A stretch of 64,000 bases of DNA from Symbiodinium natans (GCA_905221605.1 CAJNDS010001112.1:2084972-2148971), one strand, 5' to 3'. Counted from the first letter of the stretch, positions 1-14,700 are shown. Made by a program: numbers and translations. Notes: a model not told the origin generated them from the letters alone.

Positions 1-1728
1 CCCTATGGCTCCAAAACAGCCCAACGTAGGTATTATTTCCAGACTATGAGACCCCCCCAATGTAGGCATCGTTTGTATAACTGGAGCCCTGGGGCCCTAG
101 AAAATTTTGAGCTCATCTCCTAAACCCTACAGCCTCACCCGAAACCCTACAGCCGAAACCCTAAAACCCTAAGCCAAAGGGGTGCAGACTTCGAGCAAAG
201 TTCTGAAGGTGTTATAAGGGCTTCAGGTGCCCCCTGGAGGTACAGGTGCCCTCGGGTTAACAGTTCGGTGTCCTCAAATGGTTCTAGCCCCAACCCAGCA
301 AAATAGCCCTAAACCCGAAACCCTAATTACATAAACCCTAATTGCAGAAACCCTAAACCCTGAACAACAAATGCCTCATGAGACCTCCCAAGCTACGATC
401 TTAGTGCTCCCCAATCCGGAAGCATCCTCCCTTAGGGTAGCTACGTGGTCCTTATATGACAAGCCCTGAGCCCAACACCTGCGAAGTCTTGGCCTAAGCG
501 ATGGGACGTGTAGCCAAACGGGTTCCGTGCCCTGTTCCCTATTCTAAGGGTCCATGTACCTATGAAGTAGATACTTGGGCCTTCAAGGGGTTCCTAATGC
601 CTAATTTATATAGGGATCCTGAATATGGTTTAAGGTATATTCCTTAATTAAGGGGTACTGGGCTCTTTGGGTATCTGGACCCTTAGGGTATTGTTCCCGG
701 TTTGCATGCCAGGCCTAGTGCGGCGCGCAGAAGTCTGAGCTCCGGCGCTGTTCGACAGGTGCGGGGGGGGGGTTAGGGTTTAGGGTTTAGAGTTTGGGGT
801 TTAGGGTTTAGGGGGGTTGGTGCCGGGGGCTTGGGTGAGCGTGATGGTCTCTTCCGAGCTTGACATGTTCTTGGTCATTGTTGTGCACTTTTTACCTTCT
901 TGAAGAGGTCTGCAGGGAAAGTTCCCTCTTGGCTTGCAAAGTTCCCAACCTTATGACCCAGGGCCCTTGCCGCCTGTCGGGCTGCTTTCTGGTTGCACTT
1001 GAGGAACCCAAGTGCTGGGACCTTATGACCCGCTTGTAGCACAGCAAGAGATTGGGGGTGGAGAGCTGCAGGGTCCTAAAAACCCAAATTTTCGCTCTCT
1101 ATCAGCAAGCGGCTCCAGACCTAGCTTTGCAGGGGCCCTGTGAAACCCAAATCCTTTTATGCTCAGGGCTTACAGGGTTTAGGGATTCTAACAGTAGTTA
1201 CATGGTCCCCTGTTTTGGTCCTTTAGAGGGTTCTGAAGAATGGGTTCTTGGGTTGCATAGAGTTTATCCAGGGTACATAAGGGCCCCCCTCTTAAGGGCC
1301 CATGCTAAGGGACCATGTAACTACCTTAAGAGGCTTGTCCCTCTCACAGGAAGGCCCGGTTCAGCCACGCCGGCTTGGACGGACAAAGACGCGCTCCTTG
1401 CCTTTCCATGAGTGTGCAAATATTAAACTTGAACCCTAGGGCTCCAAGTATGCACATAATACCGAATCTAGGGGGTCTAAAGTCTGTAACTTCTTCCTAC
1501 TTTGGGCTACTTGTAGCCTTATAGGGGGACCCCATCCTCTTCCGCAGTTGAAGCCGATCCAACATGGGAGCAATATCGGGCTCAGCGTGATCTGCAGCTC
1601 AAAGCATCCCAGATGAGGTTTTGTGTTTGAGGGTTGGGCGCTTTAAGCGACTCTTCGTCCATAGGCTTTAGGGTCTAGGCTTTAGGGTCTTTAGGGATCG
1701 GGTGTTAGTGTTTAGGGTAAATGACCCT

Positions 1729-1817
1729 AAACCCTAAACCCTAAACCCTAAACCCTAAACCCTAAACCCTAAACCCTAAACCCTAAACCCTAAACCCTAA
1801 ACCCTAAACCCTAAACC
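1729..1817. repeat. (CCCTAAA)n telomere-like array
   Basis: About 12 near-perfect heptamers with the C-rich strand on +. It immediately precedes a candidate exon at about 1861. Confidence 0.95.
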
Positions 1818-1860
1818 TGTGTAGAATCAAACAGCCAAGGCCACATGGAGCCCACCAGGG

Positions 1861-1950
1861 CCTTTCCCGCTTCCCGCGAGCACCCGGTGCTGCTGTCGCA
1901 CCAGGATCCGACGCATGCCCACCGGAAGTGGCGAGTTTAAGAGTAATCCC
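1861..1950 (+). CDS. Candidate exon, unassigned
   Basis: A GC-rich stretch with coding-like frame reading HPVLLSHQDPTHAHRKW sits directly after a long CCCTAAA array, as true exons do elsewhere in the window. Boundaries are uncertain and it may belong to an upstream gene. Confidence 0.3.
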
Positions 1951-2518
1951 TAAGGGTCCCATGGTACCTAAATAGGGTTTAGGGTGTAGGGTTTAGGATC
2001 CAGGCGAGGACCTTCTGCAAGCCTGCTGCAAAAAGGGTTTAGGGTCCATGCACCTATATAGGGAGTACTTGTGCCTTACAGTACCTCTTATGTAGGGACT
2101 TTTGGGCCCAAGTATAGAACGAGGTACTTGGTTCCCTTAGGGTAAGATCACCTGCCCTGCTTATTCCCTTTGTTTTGGATGTTCTCCTTCTTACTCCAAC
2201 TGTGGCGAACCCTGGACAGCCATTCATGGTGAGTGTCCCTGCAAACCGAAAAAATCGCTGAGAAGGAGAGAGGAGGAGAGGAAAAAGGCAAATACGGACG
2301 GAGAGAACAACGGAAACGGAGCAGGCAGAATAAGGAGCTGGTAATTTAGCAGGCGCCATGCTCGACACAAGTCTCCATTATACATGTTGCCATATCCCCC
2401 TTGGGATCTTTGTTTATTTTTGTTTATAGAAAGCCCAAGAGGATATCAAACAGATGTGTTTTATTAAGGTTCCAAGGGGAGTTTAGGTTGAATGAACACC
2501 ACCTGCTAGGAGATCAAG

Positions 2519-2582
2519 GCACAACTGAAGGCGCCACTTACGCCAGGCGCATGGCACGACATGGATGCCTCTTGGGATCGGG
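2519..2582 (+). CDS. Candidate exon, unassigned
   Basis: After AAG the frame reads AQLKAPLTPGAWHDMDASW and runs to the start of a TTTAGGG array at about 2589. The placement right before a G-rich array matches confirmed exons. A second frame is also open, so the reading is not certain. Confidence 0.3.
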
Positions 2583-2588
2583 TGTAGA

Positions 2589-2677
2589 TAGGGTTTAGGG
2601 TTTAGGGTTTAGGGTTTAGGGTTTAGGGTTTAGGGTTTAGGGTTTAGGGTTTAGGGTTTAGGGTTTAGGGTTTAGGG
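2589..2677. repeat. (TTTAGGG)n telomere-like array
   Basis: About 12 perfect heptamers, G-rich on +, starting right after the candidate exon at 2519-2582. Confidence 0.95.
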
Positions 2678-3799
2678 CTGCTCTTGACGTTCAGTAGTTG
2701 GCCCCCAAAATTCGACTGCAGGCTTCAGTCAGACTTCCCTCGTTTTTGGCGCAGGGGCCAGAGCGTTGTTGTTGCCATTCTTCCGTTATTTTCTTGAACC
2801 AGCATTGCAAGACAGACTCAACCCACACGCCCCCCCCCCCCCCCCCCGCTCAGAACTGCCAGCATTAACAATCCCATGTAAGCGCAGTTGGCGAATCCTA
2901 GACTATTTCCCCTGGTACAGGGGATGACGGGGGGGGGAGAGCTGGGGAACAACCCACACGAGAATGCTTGCTGTGGCCGGCAGGTGCCGATCCCTTCGCC
3001 CGGAAAGTCTGAGATGCTGTTTTTGGTTTAGGGTTTAGGGTTTAGGGTTTGAAAGCGCAGCACGAGTTGGGGAAGCGAACTTGAAACAGCCGATGAACAA
3101 ACTTGCTGTGTACTTTTGTGCGTTTGTTGTCGTTTGTTTTCTTTGTTTGTGCGTGTGTAGTAGCTTATGTTTTGGCGCATCCGTACGTAGGTGTATATAT
3201 ATATATGCATATGTGCACGCAAGATCTCTGTGGTGGAATACAAGCCGCGCCACTCAGCCAGCAGAATGTGCTTGGCCCTTTACTTAAGGGTGTGCGTTGT
3301 ACAGTCCGCTGCTAGTCACGCTCGGGAAAGCAGCCCGCGTCATAACAGACAACACAACCCCGACGACGAATGAACCCTTCATGGGTTTAGGATGTTCCCC
3401 CTTATACTAACAGTCCTTAAGTATAAAGGGGAATAAGGGGGAGCATGGCAACCTTCATGGGTTTATGGTCCATGCAGGCTTTAAGAAGGTCTCATGGTCT
3501 AGGGTCGTAGATGGTCCGATGCTGAGTGAATCATGGGGCTCCACCTTCGCCCCCCCCCCCCCCCCCAAGGTTGTACCCTTGGGTTTTTGGGACCCTTTTA
3601 GAAAATCCTCTAAGGGAATATGCGGGCCGTACTCGGTGTACATGAAGTCATTAAGGGCACCTCTTTGGGGGTACATCCTCGGGGGTCCGAGGGAAAGCCC
3701 TCCTGAGTTTGAGCTGTTGGCAGCCGATTTTTCTTCAAACTAAGGGAGAAAAGGAGGGACCCCTAGAAGGGACCCTTAACCTTATGCCCCCTAAATGAC

Positions 3800-3876
3800 C
3801 GCCACATATATACATATATATATACACACATATATATATATATTTATACCTATATATGTATGTATATACATATATT
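3800..3876. repeat. TA-rich microsatellite
   Basis: Alternating TATATA/CATATA inside a family F element. Similar TA tracts: 7440-7516, 9030-9110, 12367-12385, 35560-35600, 39018-39120, 41932-41980, 48895-48915, 55524-55600 and 62236-62312. Confidence 0.85.
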
Positions 3877-4455
3877 ATAGAGTCCCGATATACCTATGTA
3901 GGCCCTAGGTCACCCCCAAAGGTCCCTTGAAAAGGGTCCATCCTTTAGTCCCTTTGATCAAAGGCCTGATCAAAGGCCTGTGCCTGTGTGCAGGGCTGAC
4001 AAGAGCCCTGCCTTGAAAACCTGGGTTTGCTTGGTACATTTAGGGTTTAGGGTTTAGGGTTTAGGGTTTAGGGTTTAGGGAGGTTTTTGGGTTTAGGGTT
4101 TAAGGTTTGGGTTTTAGGGTTTAGGGTTAGGGTTTAGGGAGCTTGATGCCGGGTCTGGGGGAGCCCAAGTGAACCTTAAAAGGGGTTGATGGTTCACATA
4201 CCCTCGTGTAGGGATTTGTAGATATAAGAGTAGTCTTGGGGTACATGATCCCAACTTTCGGGGTTCCAAGGGGGGCCCTGGTTCTACTCGATGTCTGAGG
4301 TGGTGCAAGTGCCGGCAGAGACGGTAGACAGTAGTCATCCTCTACCCGGTTTAGGGTTTCGGGTTTAGGGGGGCCCCCGAATCGGAAGAAAGAACGTCAT
4401 GAGCAAGCTTCAGGAATGAGATCCCAGTGGTGCACAGAATTCAGCAGCTTCCAAA

Positions 4456-4655
4456 GTGACGAAGCTTGCAACTCCGTGGATGCTCGTGCATCCTGCCTGC
4501 TATGGAAGACTGAGCTTCGTAGAAGTTACGGAGGCCCGGTTTCTTCTGCAGGCGCCGGATGTTCTAGACAGGCTTACGAGCATCCACACTGGCGACCTGG
4601 CTGTTCTCGAAAGGAGAGGCCGACGCCACACAGCGTCCTTGAAACCTAGAGCTTT
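4456..4655 (+). CDS. Candidate exon(s), unassigned
   Basis: About 190 bp of GC-rich sequence stay open in one frame that includes the segments MLVHPACYGRLSFVEV, ARFLLQAPDVLDRL and IHTGDLAVLERRGRR. Composition looks coding and contains no telomere repeats. It is larger than the other exons and could be two exons joined by a small intron. I do not recognise it. It ends near the palindromic element at 4658. Confidence 0.35.
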
Positions 4656-5126
4656 CTTAGTAGCTGAGTGAGTACTTAGAACTGAAAGTGTACACTTTTT
4701 GGGGCTTATGAACTCAGCAACGAAACTTTGGGGGCCTTACTGGACTCGCATGGGCTTTTGGGGTTTATGAGGGTTTAGGGTTTTTGTTTCCTCTGGTGAC
4801 CTAATACCTTTTAAGGCCGGCAAACGGTATTGGGTCCTTCGTCAAGGCTTGTATAGGATGCGCAATTTGCGGGGGTGAAAGGCTCCTGTAGTGTTCAAGT
4901 TATATCGGCTTGAGGGTGAAGCATTGTGAGTTAAGGGTTTCGGGTTTAGAAGTTTCAAGGACGCATTGCCCTAGCCAGGACACGCAGACGGTGACTTGCA
5001 CCTCTGCGACCGGCCACAAGCAAACAAGTATGTAGGGCCTGGGGCTGACTGGGAATAGATCCTTCACCGATCAGATCACCCTATGTGTATATGTATATGT
5101 CGTGCTCAACAGTGCTCACATATACG

Positions 5127-5157
<31 letters not shown>

Positions 5158-5398
5158 TGAGAGAGAGAGAGAGAGAGCGAGCACACCCTGTACAGAACGG
5201 GGAAATGCAGATTGAAGGTGATTGAAGGTACTTTGTCAGTAAAGGGCTACTCTATCAAAACCCGCTGCCCTGCGCCCAAACGTTCCAAACCCTAAAGCCT
5301 CCATCAGCCTTGTGCGAGTGTGAGAGTCGCAACCTCTGCCAACCCTGAACTGAAAGCCCTAGGCCCTAAACCCTCGGCCAACAAACCCTAGACACCCA

Positions 5399-5720
5399 AT
5401 CCTAAACCCTAAACCCCAAACCCTAAACCCTAAACCCTAAACCCTAAACCCCAAACCCTAAACCCTAAACCCCACGAGCCGCGCGCATGTGAGGAGCCCG
5501 CGGAGACAGAAGCTCCGGCAGCCGAGGAGCCTTCAGTCGCACCTTGGCTGGCTCAGGGTTTAGGGTTTAGGGTTTAGGGTTTAGGGTTTAGGGTTTAGGG
5601 TTTAGGGTTTAGGGTTTAGGGTTTAGGGTTTAGGGTTTAGGGTTTAGGGTTTAGGGTTTAGGGTTCAGGGTTCAGGGTTCAGGGTTCAGGGTTCAGGGTT
5701 TAGGGTTTAGGGGTTTAGCG
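5399..5720. repeat. Pair of opposed telomere-like arrays around an exon
   Basis: CCCTAAA units at 5399-5473, then exon 5494-5557, then TTTAGGG units at 5558-5720 that drift to TTCAGGG. The arrangement puts C-rich repeat before the acceptor and G-rich repeat at the donor of the same exon. Confidence 0.9.
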
Positions 5721-8700
5721 TTAAAGATTGAGGTCGATCGAAGGTGGCAACCCCCAATGTTACCTTAAGAAGAGACCACCCCAAAATTCCCGGACTCCCC
5801 CTGCAACTCACGTGCTTTTGGCTCATGGTATTTAGTACTTGTTTTGCAATTAACATGTTTTTGGCTCATTGTATCCAGCACTTGTTTTTGTGTTTTGGCG
5901 GGGGGGAGGTGTGCCTGAAGAAAACCCTGGATTCCAAGAACCACGGTTTAGGGTTTAGGGTTTAGGGTTTAGGGTTTGGGGGCCTTAAGCCTTGTACTTC
6001 TACAAACCCTATTAAGGCGTATGAGCCATATACTGCTACAATCCCTAGTAAGGCATGTGAGCCATATACTACAAACCCTATGAACGCACATGAGCCACAA
6101 TATAAACGCTTTTAGGGTTCATTTGGTCCTCCCCAGGCATGAACTCGGTTGACGACAGAGTGTGTGCCCAGGATCCCCCGGAAGAGGGGAAAGCAGAAGA
6201 AGCTGCGGAAGAAGCCCCTGAGGACCCTGTTTACGGCTTAGGGGCTTAGGGTTTAGGGTTTGGGTTTAGGGTTTAGGATTGAGGGTCAGTCCAGTCTGGG
6301 TTCAAAAGGGTTGAGCGTCTTCCACGTTTGGTTTTGGTTGGCTTTATGGGGTTTAAGGGACTGCCTTTTTTAGGGCTCAGGGAGTTTACCCTGAGAACCC
6401 CAAGCCTACCTGTTAGTGTAGGTGGCCAAGGAACCCCTTAAGGGGTCCCAGAGTTTGGCATGTTCCCCCCTTATCCTAACAGTCCTTAACAGGGGTTCTA
6501 ATCGGGGGTACTAGAATCCTTAATAAGGACTGTTAGTATGAGGGGGAACATCCCAACCTACTTGAAGGTTCATGGTACTTATTAACCAATTATAACTGTA
6601 CTTATAACTGTACTTATAAGCCCCTTAAGTGCCATAACATGGTTATAAGTACAGTTATAAGTACAGTTATAATTGGCTACTAAGTACCATGAACCTTCAA
6701 GTATAGTAATAACCTACAGTAGCTGCAAAGGTGAGTTGCTGGCTGCCAACACCTAAGCGATGCTGAAGGTTATACCTTCATGGGCCCGAAGAATTGAGCT
6801 ACTAGAACCCTTATAAGGACACAACAAGTAGGCCCCTGGAAGAAAAGGGTAAGGTTATTCTGGTAGGCCTTAAGGTTTCGGAAATCGGTGCCGCTCGACA
6901 ATGTTGGGAGATGTGAGGCGCCGTCTGCTCGACCTTCGATTGTGCTTTTGAAAATGCTCCCAAAGTTCCTCCACAGGGCCCATGCACCTACATAGCACAT
7001 ACTCCTGAACCTAAAGCTACCATATTGGGTTTACGAAAACAAGAGACGCTTGTAATAGCCCCCCCCCCCCCCCCCCCAAATAGTAGGACTTCCTTATAGT
7101 AAGGACCCCAATAAGGTACCCCTAATCTCGGAAACCCCCCATATAGGAACCCCTTTAAACGGCCCGATTATGTACCATAGAGGGGCATGCACCCTTTAGG
7201 GTTCTCAAGACAGGAGGATGCGAAGGAAGAGGCTGCAGACGAGAAGGAGGCCCCTGGACCGTTTCAATCTGGATGCACTGTAGTCGCGTCAGAATTCGCA
7301 GTACAGGAGCTTATAAGTACGTACCCATGTTATCCTCCACAACTCTATATTTCTACAACACAAATGTGTACACATATATAACATCTATATGCGCAAACAT
7401 ACATACATGTATTTGTTTAAAGGCGTTTTTTCTTGATGAAATTGGCTCTTATATAAATAAATAAGTAAATATATAAATAAATAAATAAATAAATATATAT
7501 AAATATATATATATATGTAGAAACTATCCACACCTGTGCTGACAGCTCGGGCCCCGGCCTTTTTTTCGCAAAACCTTGTGAGCCCTAAACCCTAAACCCT
7601 AAACCCTAAACCCTAAACCCTAAACCCTAAACCCTAAACCCTAAACCCTAAACCCTAAACCCTAAACCCTGCTGCCTTGCTGGGTCGTTTTGGAGAGAAA
7701 ATTGCTGGAAGGCTGAGGTAGCCACCAAGGAAGACAAGAAGGAGGAGGAGAAGGACGAAGAGGAGGATGGGTTTAGGGTTTAGGGTTTAGGGTTTAGGGT
7801 TTAGGGTTTAGGGTTTAGGGTTTAGGGTGGAGGCGCAACTGCCTGATTCGGGAAGTATACCAGAGATTTGGGAGGAAGTCATGATAGACACCTTTGATCC
7901 AGCTTCAGAGACATTGCCGGGTTTCGCCTGGGTAGGACGAGATGGCTGCCTTCCTGGAAGGCATCGAGCATATTGATGAGGCGGACGGGCGGACTTGGTG
8001 AGCCCTGTATCTTGAAATCCATGCCTTGGGTTAGGGTTTAGGGTTTTGGGTTTAGGGTTTTGGGTTTAGGGTTTTGGGTTTAGGGTTTAGGGTTTAGCCT
8101 TTGTTGGGATACTCCCCCTTCTACTAACAGTCCTTTAGTAGGGATTATAGTACCCCCTTATAAAAGTCCCTGTTCAGGACTGCTAGTATAAGGGGGAAGA
8201 TACCAAGGCCTGTTGTACTGTTGACCTTCCACCCTTCACGCAGCAACGAATCTTCAGCCCTAAACCCCAAACCCTAAGCCCTAAACCCTAGACCCTAAAC
8301 CCTAAACCCTACACCCAGGCCAAGGGCAAGGAGCCACCAGGCGATGGCTCCAAAGCCAAGGAGGCCTGTCAAGCGGTTGTTGATTCTTTGGCTGGCCTTT
8401 TTTTCTATTTCTACAGGATTTATGCAGAGATTGCAGTAAAAAGCAGGTAACACCTGGATTGCAGGGCTTTTGCTTTTTGGGGTTTGAGGGTTTTTGCGGG
8501 TTCGGGTTGGGGGGCTTTAGGGTTTTGGGGGCCTTTTTGGTCTGGTGGAGGCCTACTGATTCCAGGGATGGGCCCGGCGGGTGGCATCTGGCTGGTTCTT
8601 AGTAGGGAATGAGGGAATGAGGTGCTTTTTAGGGCACTCATTCCCTCATTCCCTACTAAGAACCAGAGGGTCTTTCGGGCACGTGGCTCAGAATGACTCC

Positions 8701-11700
8701 CCAAACCCTCAGGTTCTTCGTTCTTTGGGGGCCTCACTATATAATTGGGCCTTAAAGAGGTTTCTCTATAGTAGCTTTAGGGTTTTCGTATATACGATCT
8801 AGGTACATGGACTTTTTGGGTGTGAGGACGGCGGCATGGAGGTGTGCAACACTGCTGAGGACGGAATGGAGGCGTCGAGCATGGGTTTATTGGCCAGACT
8901 TTTCCTAAACCTTAAACCCTAAACCTTTTGGCACTTCCAAATAGATTCCGGTTTTTGGTGGTTGTCAGGTCTACGTTGGACCAAGAATGAGCCGCGACGC
9001 AGGCTAGTAAGTGTAAAGGAAGCAAGAATATATGTACATATTTATATGTAGAAATATATATTTAAATATATGTATGTATGTATGTATGTAGGTATGTAAT
9101 CTGTGTATATATGTGTGTCTGACCCGGTTCTAGCGGCCCGAGATTGAGCACACCCGTGCATGCCCATGCAGCTCCTTGCAAAGATCCGAGGTTTCGAGCA
9201 AGAAGAGCCGAAGCTAGAGAGGGTAGGTAGACCTGGCACCCTGAAGTACTACCATCCAAGCACTCGGAGATCTTGATGTGGTGGCCTGGTCTCACCGCAC
9301 CTATTTGGGGTTTTGAGGGCTTTGCACAGGACGTGCCAGAGCAGTCGGAGCCTGCGAAACCGTCGGGCGTGGACGAGGACCATGTTTCTCACAAACATCC
9401 CTCAAGATTTGCCATGCCTAGCTGCTCGGGGTTTAGGGGTTAGGGTTCAGGGTTTAGGGTTTAGGGTTTAGGGTTACGGCTTAGAGGTATGCCACCGTGT
9501 CCCCTTGCCTTGGCCAAGACGGTGGTTTGCATGGCCAAACGGCTGCCAGGAGGCCAAAGAGCAGAGCACAGCCACACCACCTGAGCCTGCCGAGGACGAG
9601 GCCGGAAATCCAGAACTACGATTTGAGTAGTTGCTTAAGAGAACCCCTCACCAATATTCTTCCTTATAAGTGTACGGAGTCGGGCCCTACACCCTCCCTT
9701 CAGGGTTTAGGGTTTAGGGTTTAGGGTTTAGGGTTTTAGGGTTTAGGGCCCCGCATTGAACCAAGAAGGGCACATGTGTTCTTCCTTTGTTGCAGCTTGA
9801 GTGCAGATTCGGACCCAGGCTGGGCCCTGATTCTGAAAGGGTTGCTAGGTAGGCCTTGGGATATGCGACATTTTCCCTTCTTGCGTTTACGAGGACCTAC
9901 TGTAAGTAGTTTGGAATGGGCTATCCTAGGTTGACTATGGCCTTCATGTTTAGGGGTTTAGGGTTTAGGGTTGGGGCTTAGGGTTTAGGGTTTAGGGTTT
10001 AGGGCTTCTTGAGGACATGATGGCCTTTCTCCAGGGGATCGAGCAGGTTGAGGACGGCCGGGCTTCCCCTGCGCCCTCTCGTGGTTTAGGGTTTAGGGTT
10101 TGGGGTTTAGGGTTTAGGGTTTAGGGTTTAGGGTTGCAACCCTAAACCCTACAACTTGGGATGTTCCCCCTTATACTGACAGTCCTTAATAGGGATTGTA
10201 GTAGGGGGTAATCGGGTTTAGGGTTTAGGATTTTGGGGTTTGGGGTTTAGGGCTTATACTCTAATCCCCATTAAGGACTAAGGACTGCTCCTTAATAGGG
10301 ATTGTAGTAGGGGGGTAATCGGGTTTAGGGTTTAGGGTTTAGGGTTTATACTCTAATCCCCATTAAGGACTGCAAGTAACATCCCAATTTTAGGGTTTAG
10401 GGTTGCAGGGCTGGCATGAAAGTGTGTGGCGTCCAGCTGGTGTGGAGAAGAGCCTGGGTTGGTACAAGGGTTTAGGGTTTAGGGGTGTATGTAAAGGACC
10501 CTAAACCCCAACCCTAAACCCTAAACCCTAAACCCTATATAAACCCTAAACCCTAAAGCCTAAACCCTAAACCCTAAACCCTAAACCCTAAACCCCAAAC
10601 CCCAACCCTAAACCATGAGCTCTGTATTAAGCCTCTGCAAGGGGCTACTGCTCCAAAATCCGGGCATGTCAGAGAGAGGCAGCCCCAAACCCTCAAGAAG
10701 CAATGGCGTGGTTCCTAGGTAGGATAAGGGGGACCCTTAAAAGGGAACCCTTCTTGACCCTCTTCTGGCTCTCTCTGAAACAGGGACCTTATTCAGAGGG
10801 TCTACATCCCCAAGGGTCCCCCTAATCCTATCCTCTAGTGGTGGCCTTAAGGCAGTTTACGGTTACCCCTTCCTGAAATTTCAAGATTGGGGGTTTCCGA
10901 ACAATTCGGGGTACCCTGTTGGGGGGATTCCGATAATAACGTTCTTTTGGGGTAAAGTAGGGGGGCCCTATTTTGGGAAGTACCCCGATGTCCCTAAAAC
11001 TTGGCGAACCCGTTTCCTCACGCACCCAAAGTTTGTCGGAGGAGCCGAAAACAGACGAAGCCGACCGGTCGTCAGATGGGAAGGAGGGTTTAGGGTTTAG
11101 GGTTGCTGCGTTACAGTCGGAGCCTTCTCTACTAATTTTCTTCAGAACCCCCCCCCCCCCCACCCTCGAAAATCTGTTTAACTTAGAACCTGCTTCCTCT
11201 TAGAGAGGGAGTACCCGGCAACCCTAGACCCTAGACCCTAAACCCTACACCCTAAACCCTCAACCCTAGACCCTCGACCCTGAATGAAAGAGGGCCCGGT
11301 GGGGGAATCCTGTCGAGCAGGCGGACGACTCGACCATCCTTGAGCACGACGCCCAGAGGAGCTGACATCTGGCTGTCCTTGCAAGGGTTTAGGGTTTAGG
11401 GTTTAGGGTTTAGGGTTTAAGGCTATTTAAACCCGAAGCTCTTGAAGATGGCAAGGGCACCTAAGCTGGGATTGCCATTTTAAAGTCTAAACTACTACGC
11501 GTATTTGGTGAAGAACCCCCCCAAAAAAAAACAAAAAAAAAGATGATGATCCCTGTGTGACCCTCAGGAGGAAGTTTTCTCTCAACTTTTTGGGTGTACT
11601 TCAGCGAATAGTAGTGAAACTGCCCTTACAGTTTTTTTTTTTTTTTTTTTGGGGGGGGGGGGGTTCTAAAGCAAATCGTAGTAAAGAGAGAGGGGGCCAT

Positions 11701-14700
11701 GACGCACCAAGGTCCGGCGAGGGCACGCCTTGCGGCACGGATGCGGGTGCGACCGAGAGTGCCGAGGTGGCCCTAGGGTTTAGGGGCAAAAGAGGGAGCA
11801 GTTTAGGGTGTAGGGTTTAGGGTTTAGGGTTTAGGGTAGCAACATTACATGCCAAGTAAGAGATGGAACTGCAATGGGCCTTGAGCTCCACGATGTGGGT
11901 GACTCTCTCGCCTCTCACGCAGGACGACTTCGCAGCGTTCCTCGGCGCGCTGGACGACATGGAGGCTCTAGGGTCCTAAGCCCCAAGCCCTACGTCCTGG
12001 GTCATCCCCTCAACCCTGTAGCCAACACCCTGTGCACCCTAAACCCTCGTTGCTGCCTGGTCATCCACTTTTTCTCATGATTTGCAGCAAAGGCAGGTGC
12101 GGAAGAACCCTCAAGCCCCTAGTGGAAGCGCTCACGTGCATGAGGACAAAAAGGACGGCAAGCCTGAGGAGGCCCGCCAGGGGACAATGACGGCCAACCG
12201 GATTGGGGGATGATACAAGCGACCCCTTCATGCCATCAGGAGCGACTCCCTGCAAAAACCGATGAAACGGCTTGCATGCTTGAGTGTTACAGCTCAGAGG
12301 CCTGCAGTCACGACGTTTTTTGTTAAACAAGTGCTTGTCATGGTCTCATAGGGTCTTCACCATGATCATATATATATATATAATATTATCTACAGATTCT
12401 GTATATACATAATATGAGAGATATGAGGGGCCACCTCTACATATGTCCCACCCTTGGGGGCGTTGTGGCTTCAAGCCCTTTTTTGGCCCCTGCAGGCCGC
12501 AGAGGAAGGGGACGGACTGGATGACCTGCCGGCGCGCTGCGGGGCAACCACTTAAGTTAGGGTTTAGGGTTTAGGGTTTAGGGTTTAAGGTTTAAGGTTT
12601 AGGGTAATTCGCTGTAGAAGGCTTTAGTCCCATGCTACTGTGGGCAGGACATGTGGATTTTCGAGATATGCCTTTGGTTGGGTCTGAGAGTGGAGCGCCT
12701 TCTTTGGGATTTTTGCAGAAGGTTTTAGGACTTTAGGGGCCAACCTAGCCCTGAGAGTAAAGGGCATTTAGCCCCATGCGAAGGCGTGTACTATATATGT
12801 CGGAATAATTACTAGAAGTCCGATAACATTAGACAAAGAAAGGACCCCTAGAATATCAAGCTCTTCAGGAATCCGTTGGCTCCGGGATGCTCGGGTTCGA
12901 CTAAACCCTAAACCCTAAACCCTAATCCCTAAACCCTAAACCCTAAACCCTAAACCCTAAACCCTAAACCCTAAACCCTAAACCCTAAACCCTAAACCCT
13001 AAACCCTAAACCCTAAACATAACTTCGGTCGTTGCGCAAGCAGGCCGTGGAGATCAAGCGGCGATTGCGCGCGGAAGGTGCAGCCTCCTTAAGGAACCAG
13101 ATGAACCCTAACAGGGTTTAGGGCTTAGGGCTTAGGGTTTAGGGTTTAGGGTTAGGGTTCATAGACCTCGAGCCCCAAACTCAGCCCTTAACCTTGAACC
13201 CTTGACCTTAATCCCTAAACCCCCTAAACCCCAATGCTTTTCCCACATGCCTTTTGCTGTTGGCCCGGCAGGTGTCGCTATCCCGACGGGCCCCGAAGAC
13301 AAGGACTGTTTAGGGTTGAGGGTTGAGGGCTTCGCGGCTTCGGGTTTCAAGTGTGTAGATATTTGAGAAGACACCCTTCGTTGCCGCCCGAACACCCGGG
13401 TTTAGGGCTTGGGGCCCATATGCCTCATAAAATCTAAAGCCCTAGAAGCCCCGAGCCCTGAACTCTACTTGGAGGTTCCGGGTACTTATAACGCCAACAT
13501 AAACTGTATTTATAAGCCCCCTAAGTCCTCTAAGTGGGCTATAAGTAGACTTACAGATGAACCTCCAAGAAAACCCTAAACCCTAAACCCTAAACTCAGC
13601 CTGGTCCCAAAGGAGGAGCTGGTCACCTTGCTGCGAGAGGCAGGATCCAGGAAAGGTTTTCTTTCGCCATAGGTCGCGGAGTTAGGGTTGAGCAACATTT
13701 TCTGGTCTCCCTTTTCAAGTAACCATCCAAAAAAGGGCACCCTTAATGTAAGATGAAGATGGGTACCGGGCTACCAAGTATAGGGTTCGATGACGTTATG
13801 GCTGAGGGCGGCGAGATCTATGTAGGGCTCAGTATTCATTAGCGTCCAGATGGCCATTTCCACTTCCACCTCTTTCCTGTGTTTTTCGTGGGACTCCCTA
13901 AACCCTGCAAACCGTATAAACCCTATAAACCCTGTAAACCCTATAAACCCTACAAACCCTCTAAACCCCTATCAACCCTATAAACCCTCTAAACCCCTAT
14001 AGAAACCCTATAAACCCCATAGACCCTATAAACCCCATAAACCCTCTAAACCCTACAAACCCTATAGACCCTAAACCTAAACCGCCGCCAGACTCTGAAC
14101 AAGCCGAAGGGCGATGCGCTCGCGGCCTAGTGGACCAAGTCGCCAGCCAACTTCGGTCTTCCAACTGCAGCGCTTAAGAGGTTAGGGTTTAGGGTTTAGG
14201 GTAGTTTAGGGTTTAGGGTTTGGGGTTTGGGGTTTGGGGTTTAGGGTATTTCGGGTTGAGGTTTAGGGTACTTTGGGGCCTTCTTGCTGCAATCCCCTGC
14301 CCTTAATGCTGCAGCCCCTCCCTCCCTACTTCTTATGCAGACTCTCACACCCATAACCCCCCTGGCCCTAAACCCTAAACCCTAAACCCACGGCCCAGGT
14401 TCATGGATTTCCTCAGTGAGATTGACAAGATGCAGCCGGCCGGCGCCTGACTCTAGGGTGATTCTCAGTAAACCCTAAACCCTAAACCCTAAACCCTAAA
14501 CCCTAAACCCTAAACCCTAAATCGTATTCATATTCCGCAGGTGATCCTCAGTATCTCAGGGCATCATTTGTTGTTGTGGCGGTTGCTGGGGTTGTTGGGG
14601 TTTGCAGGACACGTGGGTTAGACGGTTAGATGGTCAAAACCGCACTGGCAAGAAACAGACCTATTGAGACTTCTGATTCGCTCCTTGGTATCCCTTTCCC